64,000 bases of DNA from CAZIRF01 sp964541755. Its GTDB lineage: Bacteria; Spirochaetota; Spirochaetia; Treponematales; Breznakiellaceae. The notes below the pieces were generated by a model that was given only the letters and a program-made list of their open reading frames with translations, was not told the origin of the DNA and did no database searches. The DNA is taken from positions 62,001 to 126,000 of the forward strand of contig CAZIRF010000001.1 in the NCBI GenBank assembly GCA_964541755.1. Reading direction: 5' to 3'. The translations under genes and the position numbers were made by a program. Positions 53,732 through 61,422 of the stretch are shown here, in pieces. Numbering within the stretch: the stretch's first letter is position 1; each line of letters begins with the position of its first letter.

Positions 53732-54124
53732 TCAGCCGACGATGTCGGCGGCGGGCCGGTCGATGATGAGCTTGTCCACGAGCTTCTTACCGATGATGTG
53801 CTGCTCGAGGATCTCCTCTGCTACCTTGGGATCCACCTTTCCGTAGATAACCGTGGGCATCTCGGGAACGACAATCTCCACCGTAGGCTCCGAGTGGCAG
53901 AGTCCCATACAGCCGGTCTGGCGAACCAGGACTTCACCGGCGATCTTCTTTTCGTCGAGGGCTTTGAGGAAGTAGTCGAGTGTTTCCTTGGCGCCAGCGG
54001 CGATACCGCAGGTACCCATACCGACGATGATCTGGATTTCTTTACCTTCAACTTCACGCTTGCGCAAGTCGGACTTGCGGGTATCGCGGAGTTTGCGCAA
54101 TTCTTCCAACGTCATTTTGGCCAT
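53732..54124 (-). CDS. Thioredoxin-like [2Fe-2S] ferredoxin of the hyd operon
   Basis: 130 residues. After a charged helical start come IIVGMGTCGIAAGA and LVRQTGCMGLCHSEPTVEI, giving the four cysteines of a thioredoxin-like [2Fe-2S] fold (Cys spacing as in NuoE C-terminal domains). This small protein occurs in the hyd operons of Thermotoga-like and spirochaete bacteria between HydC and HydB. AAGGAG precedes ATG 54124. An electron-transfer or assembly role is likely. Confidence 0.9.
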   Translation of the reverse strand: MAKMTLEELRKLRDTRKSDLRKREVEGKEIQIIVGMGTCGIAAGAKETLDYFLKALDEKKIAGEVLVRQTGCMGLCHSEPTVEIVVPEMPTVIYGKVDPKVAEEILEQHIIGKKLVDKLIIDRPAADIVG

Positions 54125-54148
54125 TGCATGCTCCTTGTTTCAGTGTCG

Positions 54149-54685
54149 TTATTGTGAGCGCAGAAACTGATCGAGCAGATTCAGCGCCGCCGCAGATTCC
54201 AAACCGCCGACAGCCTCGGCGAGCTCGGTTTTCCGCAGCTCCAGGTCTTCTTCATCCTCGTTCCCTTCACGTATCCAGTGAACGACCCACTCATCGGGGC
54301 CCGCGAACAGGAACATTGTCCGAATCAACCCGGGCACGTCGCCCAAGGGCGGCGTATCTACATTGCGAAGGTCGAAACTGGCTCGTACGGTCGTTCCCTC
54401 ACCCTTGCGGGATTCGATCGACCACTCGCCGCCCGACACCGTCGCGGTCTGGACCAGAAAGGGAATCCCCAATCCAACACTTCGGCCGGGGTGTTTGACC
54501 CCGTCGGAATGGAAGGGGTCCTTCGCCTTTGCAAGTTCATTCTCTGTCATGCCCCGGCCGTTGTCTGCCAAGGCAAAGCGGAACCAGTCCGCACTCTGTT
54601 CCAAGGTCGCATGCACCTCGTTCGCACCGGATTCGGCGGCGTTTTGGGCAATATCCGCGACAAGGTCACAGAGGGTGAAGTGCAT
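54149..54685 (-). CDS. HATPase-domain (GHKL) protein in the hyd operon
   Basis: 178 residues. It is a GHKL ATP-binding fold without a histidine phosphoacceptor: N-box LVADIAQNAAESGANEVH, G1 ALADNGRGMT, G2-like VGLGIPFLVQTA. A C-terminal acidic helix follows. Genes of this kind are found inside hyd operons of anaerobes, where their job is not established. A kinase or an assembly factor are guesses. The start overlaps the hydC stop by one base, so it is tightly coupled. Confidence 0.88.
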   Translation of the reverse strand: MHFTLCDLVADIAQNAAESGANEVHATLEQSADWFRFALADNGRGMTENELAKAKDPFHSDGVKHPGRSVGLGIPFLVQTATVSGGEWSIESRKGEGTTVRASFDLRNVDTPPLGDVPGLIRTMFLFAGPDEWVVHWIREGNEDEEDLELRKTELAEAVGGLESAAALNLLDQFLRSQ

Positions 54686-55176
54686 TACTGTCCCTTGTAC
54701 TTCGCAATAATTTCGGGAAGCTGATCTTTCGTCACCTTGCCGTACACGTCGTTTCCAACGGTAATGACCGGCGCGAGGCCGCAGCAGCCGACGCAGCGAA
54801 CGGGATCTACCGAGAAAAGCCCGTCATCGGTCACCTGGCCCTCTTCGAGGGAGAGGATATCGCGAACTTCGTCGATAAGGTCCTGGCCGCCCTTGAGGTA
54901 GCACGCGGTTCCCAGACACACGGAAATTTTGTACTTGCCGGGCTTGGTGGTCTTGAAGTAGTGATAGAAGGTCACTACGCCGTAGATCTTCGCGAGGGGA
55001 AGATCGGTCATGCGGGAAAGGCGTTCTGCCGCTTCACGCGGAATATACCCGAATTCTCCCTGAATCTTGTGCAGGATGTTGATCAAGCTTCCGGGCTTGT
55101 CCTTCCACTCTTCGATGTACGAGACAAGTTCCGCAGAAAACGCTATGTCCCGCGCTGGCTCTGTAGCCGTTGCCAT
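54685..55176 (-). CDS. hydC: HydC, NuoE-like [2Fe-2S] subunit
   Basis: 163 residues. A helical N-terminal domain (SLINILHKIQGEFGYIPREA) precedes the thioredoxin-like [2Fe-2S] domain with ligands in CLGTACYLKGG and VDPVRCVGCCGLAPV. I chose ATG 55176, which has GGGGGT upstream. ATG 55188 and an even longer reading to 55284 are possible but extend into the promoter region. It is the first gene of the five-gene operon and transfers electrons from HydB to HydA. Confidence 0.92.
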   Translation of the reverse strand: MATATEPARDIAFSAELVSYIEEWKDKPGSLINILHKIQGEFGYIPREAAERLSRMTDLPLAKIYGVVTFYHYFKTTKPGKYKISVCLGTACYLKGGQDLIDEVRDILSLEEGQVTDDGLFSVDPVRCVGCCGLAPVITVGNDVYGKVTKDQLPEIIAKYKGQ

Positions 55177-55226
55177 GGATACCCCCATTGAATTAGATAA
55201 AAAAGTATCGTTTGAGACGCGGCTAC

Positions 55227-55255
55227 ATTCTATAAGCAGACTGCTTTTTACGCAA
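55227..55255 (-). promoter_or_regulatory. Promoter of the hyd operon
   Basis: TTGCGT (55255-55250), 17 bases, TAGAAT (55232-55227). An inverted repeat TATAAATTTATA lies upstream at about 55270-55281 and could bind a redox regulator such as Rex, but it does not match the Rex consensus closely. Confidence 0.55.
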
Positions 55256-55352
55256 GCAGGGGAAATCAGTATAAATTTATACATATGTTAGAATTATCTT
55301 ACTCCTCTTGCCAAATGGATAAAAAAAGCTATTATGGATGCTGGAGGATGCT

Positions 55353-55871
55353 ATGCCACTGCAAATAATTGGAAAATTTCTCTCGCTGCTCAATTCAAAT
55401 ACCCGTCTGGCACATCTCGCCCTTGGTGGGGCTTTTGGTGTTTTCCTGGGACTCCTGCCAGCCAATTCACTTATCTGGATTGTTCTTTTTCTTCTATTAT
55501 TTTTTACGAAGATTAATTACCGTTTTCAAGTAATCATAATGGGGCTGATAAAACTCTCGTCACCACTCTATGCCGCAGCACTCGACGAGCTTGGGTTGGC
55601 AATACTCACCGTGCCCTCCCTGCAAGATTTCTTCACAAATTTGGCCACTATTCCTCTCTTCTGGCTTACCCGCTACAACAACAGTATGGTTGCCGGTGGC
55701 TTTGTGGCGGGCATGGCACTTCTCCTGCCAACGGGCCTTATCTTTGCGCTCCTCATCCACCTCTACCGACTCAAACTGGAGCCCCTCGTCGCCAAATCCA
55801 AACTGATGCTCGCAATCAAACGGCTTCCCCTCGTCACCAAAATGGCCAAACTGGCCAATTCCAACCAATAA
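55353..55871 (+). CDS. TIGR03546-family membrane protein
   Basis: 172 residues with four hydrophobic segments and a basic C-terminal tail. Tracts such as LSLLNSNTRLAHLALGGAFG, VFLGLLPANSLIWIV and LATIPLFWLTRYNNSMVAGG are typical of the DUF2062-related TIGR03546 family. The GGAGG site stands before ATG 55353, and an in-frame ATG five codons earlier is less well placed. This family occurs next to TIGR03545 genes, as it does here 29 bases upstream. The pair is found only in bacteria with an outer membrane, so an envelope role is likely. Confidence 0.8.
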   Translation: MPLQIIGKFLSLLNSNTRLAHLALGGAFGVFLGLLPANSLIWIVLFLLLFFTKINYRFQVIIMGLIKLSSPLYAAALDELGLAILTVPSLQDFFTNLATIPLFWLTRYNNSMVAGGFVAGMALLLPTGLIFALLIHLYRLKLEPLVAKSKLMLAIKRLPLVTKMAKLANSNQ

Positions 55872-55900
55872 TCCCGACCACAAATACTTTGGAGCACTAC

Positions 55901-58063
55901 GTGAAAAAACAAGACACACACAAAAAGCCCCCCAAAGCGGCAAAGATTCTCCGCAAACAGTGGAAAGAACGCGCCTTTGCCAAGAAACTCCTTAAAAAAA
56001 TTGCCAAGCCCGCAGATAAAACCTTCTTCGACTCCTGCTTCTCTCCATCAACGGGAAACGGATTGCGCCTTCTCAAAGAAGACCTTGGCTATAAGGAAAT
56101 CAAACGTCTCAACGGCCTCGTAAAAGCCATAAAAGCCAATCGCGGCTGGTTCAAACCGGGTTCCATCATTCTGGTCGCCATTCTTGCCGGCGGGGGAACT
56201 GCTTTCGGCCTGGTTGCCATGAACCCCATACTCGAACATGTTTTTGAAAACGCACTCGAAGGCCTTTTCCAAGCCAAGGCTGATGTAGACGGCTTTCGCT
56301 TCAACCCTGTTACAATGCGTGTGGAGACGAGTGCGATTCGGGTAGCAGATCGCGACAAGCCCATGACAAACCTCTTCGAAGCCGGCACCACACGCATTGC
56401 CCTCAACCCGGATGCAGTCTTGCGTGGCCGTATTCACATTCTGGAATTGCGCCTTGAGGGCCTTGCTTTTGCTACGGCCAGAACCGTCTCCGGGGCCCTT
56501 CCCGAGTACCCCGAAAAAGAAAAATCGGCCACACAATTTGCAGAGAAGGCCGAACTGCCGCCCCTTATCGACTTCGCCAATTTTGATCCTCTTGCGCTCC
56601 TTGAAAAGGAGAAGAACAAACTCGCCACTACGGCGGCCTGGGCAGATGCGCAAGCTGCTGCAGAAGAAGCCATTCCACGCTGGGAAGGCCAGATAAACGA
56701 GACCCGTCAAAATGTGGAAGACTTCATGGCCAGCATTCAACGTCTTCGCACTGTCGACGTAAACAAGGTGAAAACCCTCGATGAATTGCGGCTCCTCGTA
56801 AAAGATGCCGAGGAGAGCATATCCAGCGGGAAACAACTGGCCAGTGATGCAGAAATCATTCGCTCGGGACTTGAAAAAGATATCACCCGTATCAAAGCCC
56901 TGGAAAAACAGGCCCGTGCCGCCGTCGATACCGATTTCCGCTATCTTGCCTCCTTCGTAAATCCGTCTTCAGGGGTCGCCATGGAGGCGTTCGAACCTCT
57001 CATTCGCAATATGTTGACCGATACGGGTGCGAAATACTTTGATACCGGCACCCGGATAGTCGAACTCCTGGACCGCTTGAACGCGCAATATGGCCCTGTG
57101 GCACACAAAGCCATCCTTGCGGCGAAATCGGGCAAAGCCGGTAAAGAGGAAGAAAAAACAAAGGATACGCCCGTTACCAAAACCCGCGAGGGGCGCACGG
57201 TGCCCTTTGGCGCAGCTGAGTATCCCCTGTTTCGACTCGATCTCCTCTCGTCCAGTTTTACACTCGACAACACGGCTTGGGACATCAAACTTGAAAACAT
57301 CAGTTCCGCACCAGCCCGGTCGACAGAACCGGTTAAGCTCTTCCTGTCAAACAGCAAGGGAAGCGAGCGCATTGCAGTACAGGCGGCAATTGCTATCGCA
57401 GATACCGGGGCGCCACTCTTTGACGCCGAGGCAGCAATAGAGAACATCCCCATCGACTTCAAGGATAGTTTCGAGGCCCTGGGCATATCCTCATTTGGCG
57501 GGACCCTCTCCGGAGCAATCTCACTTGCGGCGAATCGTTCAGGGGCCTTCACCGTGGGAATGCCCATCACTCTGAATTCAATTAGTATTGATGGAATTGA
57601 TGGAAGCCTTGCACAAATTGTCGCGGACGCCATTCGGGACATTGGCTCGGTGGAACTTTCCACCGCTCTTTCTCGTACCCCATCATCCGCCAGCAGTTTT
57701 TCGTTGGAATCCAATATCGATCAGATCGTATCGAACAGCGTCCAAAAACTCGCACTCAAATATGCCGATGAGGCCAAGCGAAAGCTTGAAACAGCCCTGC
57801 GAGACTGGGTACGCGAGGAATTTGAAGGAAGCATTTCAACGGCCGAACTCGACAGCCTCTTGGGCATCCTCACGCAGGATGAAGCAAGCCTCGCAAAGGG
57901 CAAGGCCATTGTTGACGCAAAAAAGAAAGAACTGGAGGCAGCCATCAAGGCCAAAGCGGAAGGAGCCATCAAGGAGACTATCAAAAAGAATGTCGACCCC
58001 GCCCTCCTCGACAAGGTGGACGGCGATACTCTCAAAAAAATAAAAATCCCCGGGCTCAAGTAG
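55901..58063 (+). CDS. TIGR03545-family membrane-anchored protein
   Basis: 720 residues from GTG 55901 (GGAG upstream). A cytosolic basic N-terminus leads to one membrane helix (ILVAILAGGGTAFGLVAM), and almost all the rest would lie in the periplasm. It includes a region like the start of AsmA proteins (FRFNPVTMRVETSAIRV, RIALNPDAVLRGRIHILELR), a long helical section (250-340) and a beta-rich C-terminal half that ends in a Lys-rich helical tail. AsmA-like proteins carry lipid across the periplasm, so TIGR03545/TIGR03546 may do something similar. That is inference. Confidence 0.82.
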   Translation: MKKQDTHKKPPKAAKILRKQWKERAFAKKLLKKIAKPADKTFFDSCFSPSTGNGLRLLKEDLGYKEIKRLNGLVKAIKANRGWFKPGSIILVAILAGGGTAFGLVAMNPILEHVFENALEGLFQAKADVDGFRFNPVTMRVETSAIRVADRDKPMTNLFEAGTTRIALNPDAVLRGRIHILELRLEGLAFATARTVSGALPEYPEKEKSATQFAEKAELPPLIDFANFDPLALLEKEKNKLATTAAWADAQAAAEEAIPRWEGQINETRQNVEDFMASIQRLRTVDVNKVKTLDELRLLVKDAEESISSGKQLASDAEIIRSGLEKDITRIKALEKQARAAVDTDFRYLASFVNPSSGVAMEAFEPLIRNMLTDTGAKYFDTGTRIVELLDRLNAQYGPVAHKAILAAKSGKAGKEEEKTKDTPVTKTREGRTVPFGAAEYPLFRLDLLSSSFTLDNTAWDIKLENISSAPARSTEPVKLFLSNSKGSERIAVQAAIAIADTGAPLFDAEAAIENIPIDFKDSFEALGISSFGGTLSGAISLAANRSGAFTVGMPITLNSISIDGIDGSLAQIVADAIRDIGSVELSTALSRTPSSASSFSLESNIDQIVSNSVQKLALKYADEAKRKLETALRDWVREEFEGSISTAELDSLLGILTQDEASLAKGKAIVDAKKKELEAAIKAKAEGAIKETIKKNVDPALLDKVDGDTLKKIKIPGLK

Positions 58064-58361
58064 CCGACGGGCCTGCTTGGCCGCGCAAGAGCGGCCGCAG
58101 GAGAGATTCCAAGCCATTTACCTTGATCTCGTGAATGGCTGCGAGTTTCTCGCCAAGTTCACCCTGCGGCCAACCCTGCTTCTTGAACCAGACGACATAG
58201 GGTTCGGGCAAATCGACGAGATAGCGGCCGGCATATTTGCCAAAGGGCATACGGGTATTTGCAAGATCGACAAGACGCCGCTGCTCTTCGGCCCCTACGT
58301 CAAAGTCGCCGGGGACCTCTCCACCAAAAAAGCCGGCATCTTCGGGGTGCCCGGGGCTCAT
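58056..58361 (-). CDS. DUF3820-type small protein
   Basis: 101 residues. The DUF3820 core is clear: MPFGKYAGRYLVDLPEPYVV, WFKKQGWPQGELGEKLAAIH and EIKVNGLESLLRPL. The first 35 residues are outside that core and poorly conserved. The start at ATG 58361 overlaps the stop of the lipoprotein gene (ATGA), so it is coupled to it. The family is of unknown function. It ends inside the convergent TIGR03545 gene by 8 bases. Confidence 0.8.
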   Translation of the reverse strand: MSPGHPEDAGFFGGEVPGDFDVGAEEQRRLVDLANTRMPFGKYAGRYLVDLPEPYVVWFKKQGWPQGELGEKLAAIHEIKVNGLESLLRPLLRGQAGPSAT

Positions 58362-59101
58362 TGCCACTTGAAGTCGAGGCTCAAAGGGGCCTCCAAAACC
58401 AGGACATCGAGGAGTGGAAGCTCCCATATCAGTTTGTTTCCCGAATAGCTTCCCCTGCTCGCCTTCGCAATTTTACCCGGGACTGAAAACGACAGAGTCA
58501 AGCTTCCTTCCCGAATTTCCTTTGCCACACCCGGCCCATAGAGGGCTTCAATGGAATCGAGATACTCGATTTGATCCATCTCCTCGCCGGTCGCGAGCGG
58601 GGCCATAAGTGCGGTGAGATAATCGACAATATCGGGAGAGAGGGTCGACACAAAAATCGGGGCATTGTCCCGATCAAGCGAAAAGACTACCGAACCACTT
58701 CGTCTCTTGTCTTTTGCAACCCCACACCACTCGACAGAAGCAGGGGCGTCAAGACCGCGCAAGCGCTCACTGCCGGTATGGGCAAAGAGCGCGTTGAAAT
58801 CGTGTGCGCGCACTTGCCCCAAGAGTTGAGCCCCGGATTCCGACACCAGTGCCGATGAAGAAATACCGGGGGCCTGCGCCAGGGCCTTGTTTATTGCCTG
58901 TGGGTCGATGATAACCTCGTCACTTACGCCGGACAAATTCGCGAGCACGCGCATAAAGTGGTCCTCAAAAGCGACATCGACCGTACTGTGTGCCGCACCA
59001 TCGGCCAAAAGGGTGATGTCGATACGGGCAGAGCAGCTGGTAAAAAAAGCAAGAAGCAATGAAAGCGCAAGTGCGCCCTTGAACGACAGAATATGTCTCA
59101 T
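58358..59101 (-). CDS. Lipoprotein of unknown function
   Basis: 247 residues. The N-terminus MRHILSFKGALALSLLLAFF with lipobox FTSC (Cys23) marks a lipoprotein. GGAGAA precedes ATG 59101. The mature part is mostly beta-strand and acidic with no domain I know (DVAFEDHFMRVLANLSGVSD, SVVFSLDRDNAPIFVSTLSP). It shares its operon with the DUF3820 gene. The 266-base gap to the divergent acyl-CoA ligase gene shows no feature beyond possible promoters. Confidence 0.75.
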   Translation of the reverse strand: MRHILSFKGALALSLLLAFFTSCSARIDITLLADGAAHSTVDVAFEDHFMRVLANLSGVSDEVIIDPQAINKALAQAPGISSSALVSESGAQLLGQVRAHDFNALFAHTGSERLRGLDAPASVEWCGVAKDKRRSGSVVFSLDRDNAPIFVSTLSPDIVDYLTALMAPLATGEEMDQIEYLDSIEALYGPGVAKEIREGSLTLSFSVPGKIAKASRGSYSGNKLIWELPLLDVLVLEAPLSLDFKWQ

Positions 59102-59367
59102 TATCAGTTCTCCAAAAATTGAAAGCTCTCTGAGGGCACAATACCCTTATCAAACCATGTCACATCGGCAAGGTATCACAAACAGGCCAACTATTCTTCC
59201 CGAAACATGCGAAAGACATACCAGACCCCTGTACCTTGAAATGCATTCATGCATCCACCGTTACCATGCCAAAGCCTGCAACCCGCCGCCCCGTTTCGGG
59301 TCAAAAACCTGACAGAAAAGGTTTCCATACGAGAAACCCGGAAGCACGCCACCCAAAGGAGTATCCC

Positions 59368-61068
59368 GTGAGCACGAACACCACAAGCCCTTGGTCCTTT
59401 CTCGATCAATATCGCAATACCCACTTCAAGGGCGAGTGGCCCACCCTGCCGGAAACCTTCCGTATCAGTGTCGAGCGCTTTGGCGAACGTCCCTGTTTTA
59501 CCGTCTACGAACCGGGCCGAATATCGCTCAATTACCGGGAAGCCCTTGCTCGAATCGAGGCGGTAGCCCGTTGGCTCCACAACAAGGGTATCAAGCGCGA
59601 AATGAAGGTGGCCGTTACCGGGAAAAACTCGCCGGAATGGGCTATCGCCTACCTGGGGGTTCTCTTTACCGGTGCAACCGTTGTACCAATCGACTATCAG
59701 CTCAAAAATGAAGAAATTGAAAAACTGATGAAGACGGCCGACTGTTCCATCGCCTTTGTGGATGAGGAAAAGCACGACTGGTTTTTGGAAAAAAAAGACA
59801 CTCTCAAGGAAGTGGTTTCCCTGCGAAAGGGTGTCGGGGAGTACATCTATACGCTCGACGGCCCGGATGAAGCCATTGAACCCGCCCTTGAAACGGATTT
59901 GGCCGCCATTCTTTTTACCTCCGGTACAACCGGCATTCCCAAAGGCGTCATGCTTACCCACCAGAACTTCATTGCGGACTGCTACCTGGCACAAGCCAAT
60001 CTAACGGTTCTTCCCACAGATGTATTTTATGCACTGTTGCCCATCCATCACTCCTATACCATGCTCGCCGTATTTATCGAGGCGATATCCTGCGGGTCGG
60101 AGATTGTTTTCGGCAAAAAGATGATCACCAGCCAGATACTCAAAGATTTGAAGGAAGCAAAAATCACCATGTTCCTGGGCGTGCCGCTCCTCTTCAATAA
60201 AGTCCTCGCCGGTATCATGCGCGGGGTCAAGGCCAAGGGCCCCATCGTCTACGGTCTTATTCGCGCACTCATGAGTGTTTCGGGCTTTATCAAAAAGGTT
60301 TTCAAGGTTAACCCGGGCAAAAAGATGTTCCACTCAATACTCGAAAAGGCCTCGCTCTCGACCATACGTATCTGCATTTCCGGCGGCGGGCCCCTCGCCC
60401 CCAGCATCTTCAAGCAGTACAACCAGCTGGGCCTCGATTTTGTTCAGGGCTACGGGCTTACCGAGACTTCCCCCATCATCAACCTCAATCCGGTCGACCA
60501 CTATAAAGAGACGAGCGTCGGAAAGATTATCCCGCAGACACAGATGAAGATTATCGACCCGGATGAACGGGGGATAGGCGAGATTGTCGTAAAGGGACCG
60601 ATGGTGATGCAGGGCTACTACAAGTTGCCGGAAGAGACCAAGGCGGTCTTCACCGATGACGGCTGGTTCAAGACCGGCGACCTTGGGTACCTCGACAGCG
60701 AAAACTACCTCTACCTTACCGGTCGTGCGAAGAACATGATCGTTACCGAGGGCGGCAAGAACGTCTATCCAGAGGAGATCGAGAACGAGTTCCAGCTCTT
60801 CGACGAAGTGGAACAGGTCCTTGTTCGCGGGTACCAGAGCGACAAGCGCCGGAAAGTCGAAGGTATCGAAGCCCTCGTGTATCCGTCCCAGGATGCCTTC
60901 AAGCTTCCAGAGGGCGGCATGCAGCCCAAGAGCCTTATCATTGATCGCATCGAAGCCATCGTTGCAGAGGTCAACCAACGACTCCTGCCCTACCAGCGCA
61001 TCGAACGCGTCGAGGTCCTCGACGAAGCCATGGAGATGACGACGACCAAGAAGATCAAGCGGGGCTGA
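59368..61068 (+). CDS. AMP-binding acyl-CoA synthetase (long-chain fatty-acid CoA ligase type)
   Basis: 566 residues. The start is GTG 59368 with AAAGGAG upstream. The adenylate-forming core motifs are LFTSGTTGIPKGVMLTHQN (P-loop), YGLTETSPIINLNP, TGDLGYLDSENYLYLTGRAK and MIVTEGGKNVYPEEIENEF, with a catalytic lysine in the C-terminal TTKKIKRG. It activates a fatty acid to acyl-AMP and then acyl-CoA for lipid synthesis or breakdown. The chain length is not readable. A strong hairpin terminator follows the TGATAG end. Confidence 0.94.
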   Translation: MSTNTTSPWSFLDQYRNTHFKGEWPTLPETFRISVERFGERPCFTVYEPGRISLNYREALARIEAVARWLHNKGIKREMKVAVTGKNSPEWAIAYLGVLFTGATVVPIDYQLKNEEIEKLMKTADCSIAFVDEEKHDWFLEKKDTLKEVVSLRKGVGEYIYTLDGPDEAIEPALETDLAAILFTSGTTGIPKGVMLTHQNFIADCYLAQANLTVLPTDVFYALLPIHHSYTMLAVFIEAISCGSEIVFGKKMITSQILKDLKEAKITMFLGVPLLFNKVLAGIMRGVKAKGPIVYGLIRALMSVSGFIKKVFKVNPGKKMFHSILEKASLSTIRICISGGGPLAPSIFKQYNQLGLDFVQGYGLTETSPIINLNPVDHYKETSVGKIIPQTQMKIIDPDERGIGEIVVKGPMVMQGYYKLPEETKAVFTDDGWFKTGDLGYLDSENYLYLTGRAKNMIVTEGGKNVYPEEIENEFQLFDEVEQVLVRGYQSDKRRKVEGIEALVYPSQDAFKLPEGGMQPKSLIIDRIEAIVAEVNQRLLPYQRIERVEVLDEAMEMTTTKKIKRG

Positions 61069-61071
61069 TAG
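61063..61071 (+). repeat. GGCTGATAG motif at the end of the acyl-CoA ligase gene
   Basis: Core copy in which TGA-TAG are the stop codon and a second stop in the same frame. Confidence 0.35.
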
Positions 61072-61075
61072 CACA

Positions 61076-61108
61076 GAGGGCAGCACAAACGCTGCCCTTT
61101 GTCTTTAT
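61076..61108 (+). terminator. Rho-independent terminator of the acyl-CoA ligase gene
   Basis: Stem GGGCAGC (61078-61084) / GCTGCCC (61091-61097), six-base loop, then TTTGTCTTTATT. It overlaps the -35 region of the next promoter. Confidence 0.75.
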
Positions 61109-61127
61109 TGTCTTCTTTCACTATAGT
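61099..61127 (+). promoter_or_regulatory. Promoter of the cobalamin-regulated receptor
   Basis: TTGTCT (61099-61104), 17 bases, TATAGT (61122-61127). Transcription would begin a few bases before the riboswitch. Confidence 0.5.
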
Positions 61128-61133
61128 GTGCGG

Positions 61134-61315
61134 GTACTGCGCGCGGCGGACCAACGGAACCGGTGAAAAGCCGGGCGGTCCCGCCACTGTAGACAGAGTA
61201 CGGCAGCCACCCCGTTTTTGACGGGGGCCATTGCCCGGTGCAAGCCGGGCGAGAAGGCGGCTGCCCCGGGGCCCGGCCCCCTCTGCGAGCCAGGAGACGA
61301 CCCGCCGCGCACAGA
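61134..61315 (+). ncRNA. Cobalamin riboswitch
   Basis: The aptamer core shows GGTGAAAAGCCGGGCGG, then CCCGCCACTGTA, and later GAGCCAGGAGACGACC, the hallmark sequence elements of the adenosylcobalamin class. Long GC stems lie between. A following GCCCCC-gtc-GGGGGC stem (61348-61362) before the ATG could hide the ribosome site when ligand binds. It precedes a BtuB-like receptor, the classic target. Low vitamin B12 would raise expression. Confidence 0.93.
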
Positions 61316-61422
61316 CCGAGGTTTCGCTGCCGCCCTTTTGGAGCGGCGCCCCCGTCGGGGGCTTCCATGGCGAACCCGTACTCGCAAGCGCCCGCTGCGC
61401 GGACAGCCGGCGCGAGGTCTTC

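Noticed and set aside
50821..53766. 981-codon open frame on the plus strand
   Set aside because: It is antisense to hydA and hydB, which have full family motifs. The long frame is a by-product of high third-position GC, and its translation is low-complexity (Gly/Asp/Leu) with no domain.
58056..58427. Possible frameshift in the lipoprotein gene near 58360, because a second frame overlaps its end
   Set aside because: The second frame encodes a complete DUF3820 domain and starts at an ATGA overlap, so these are two coupled genes.
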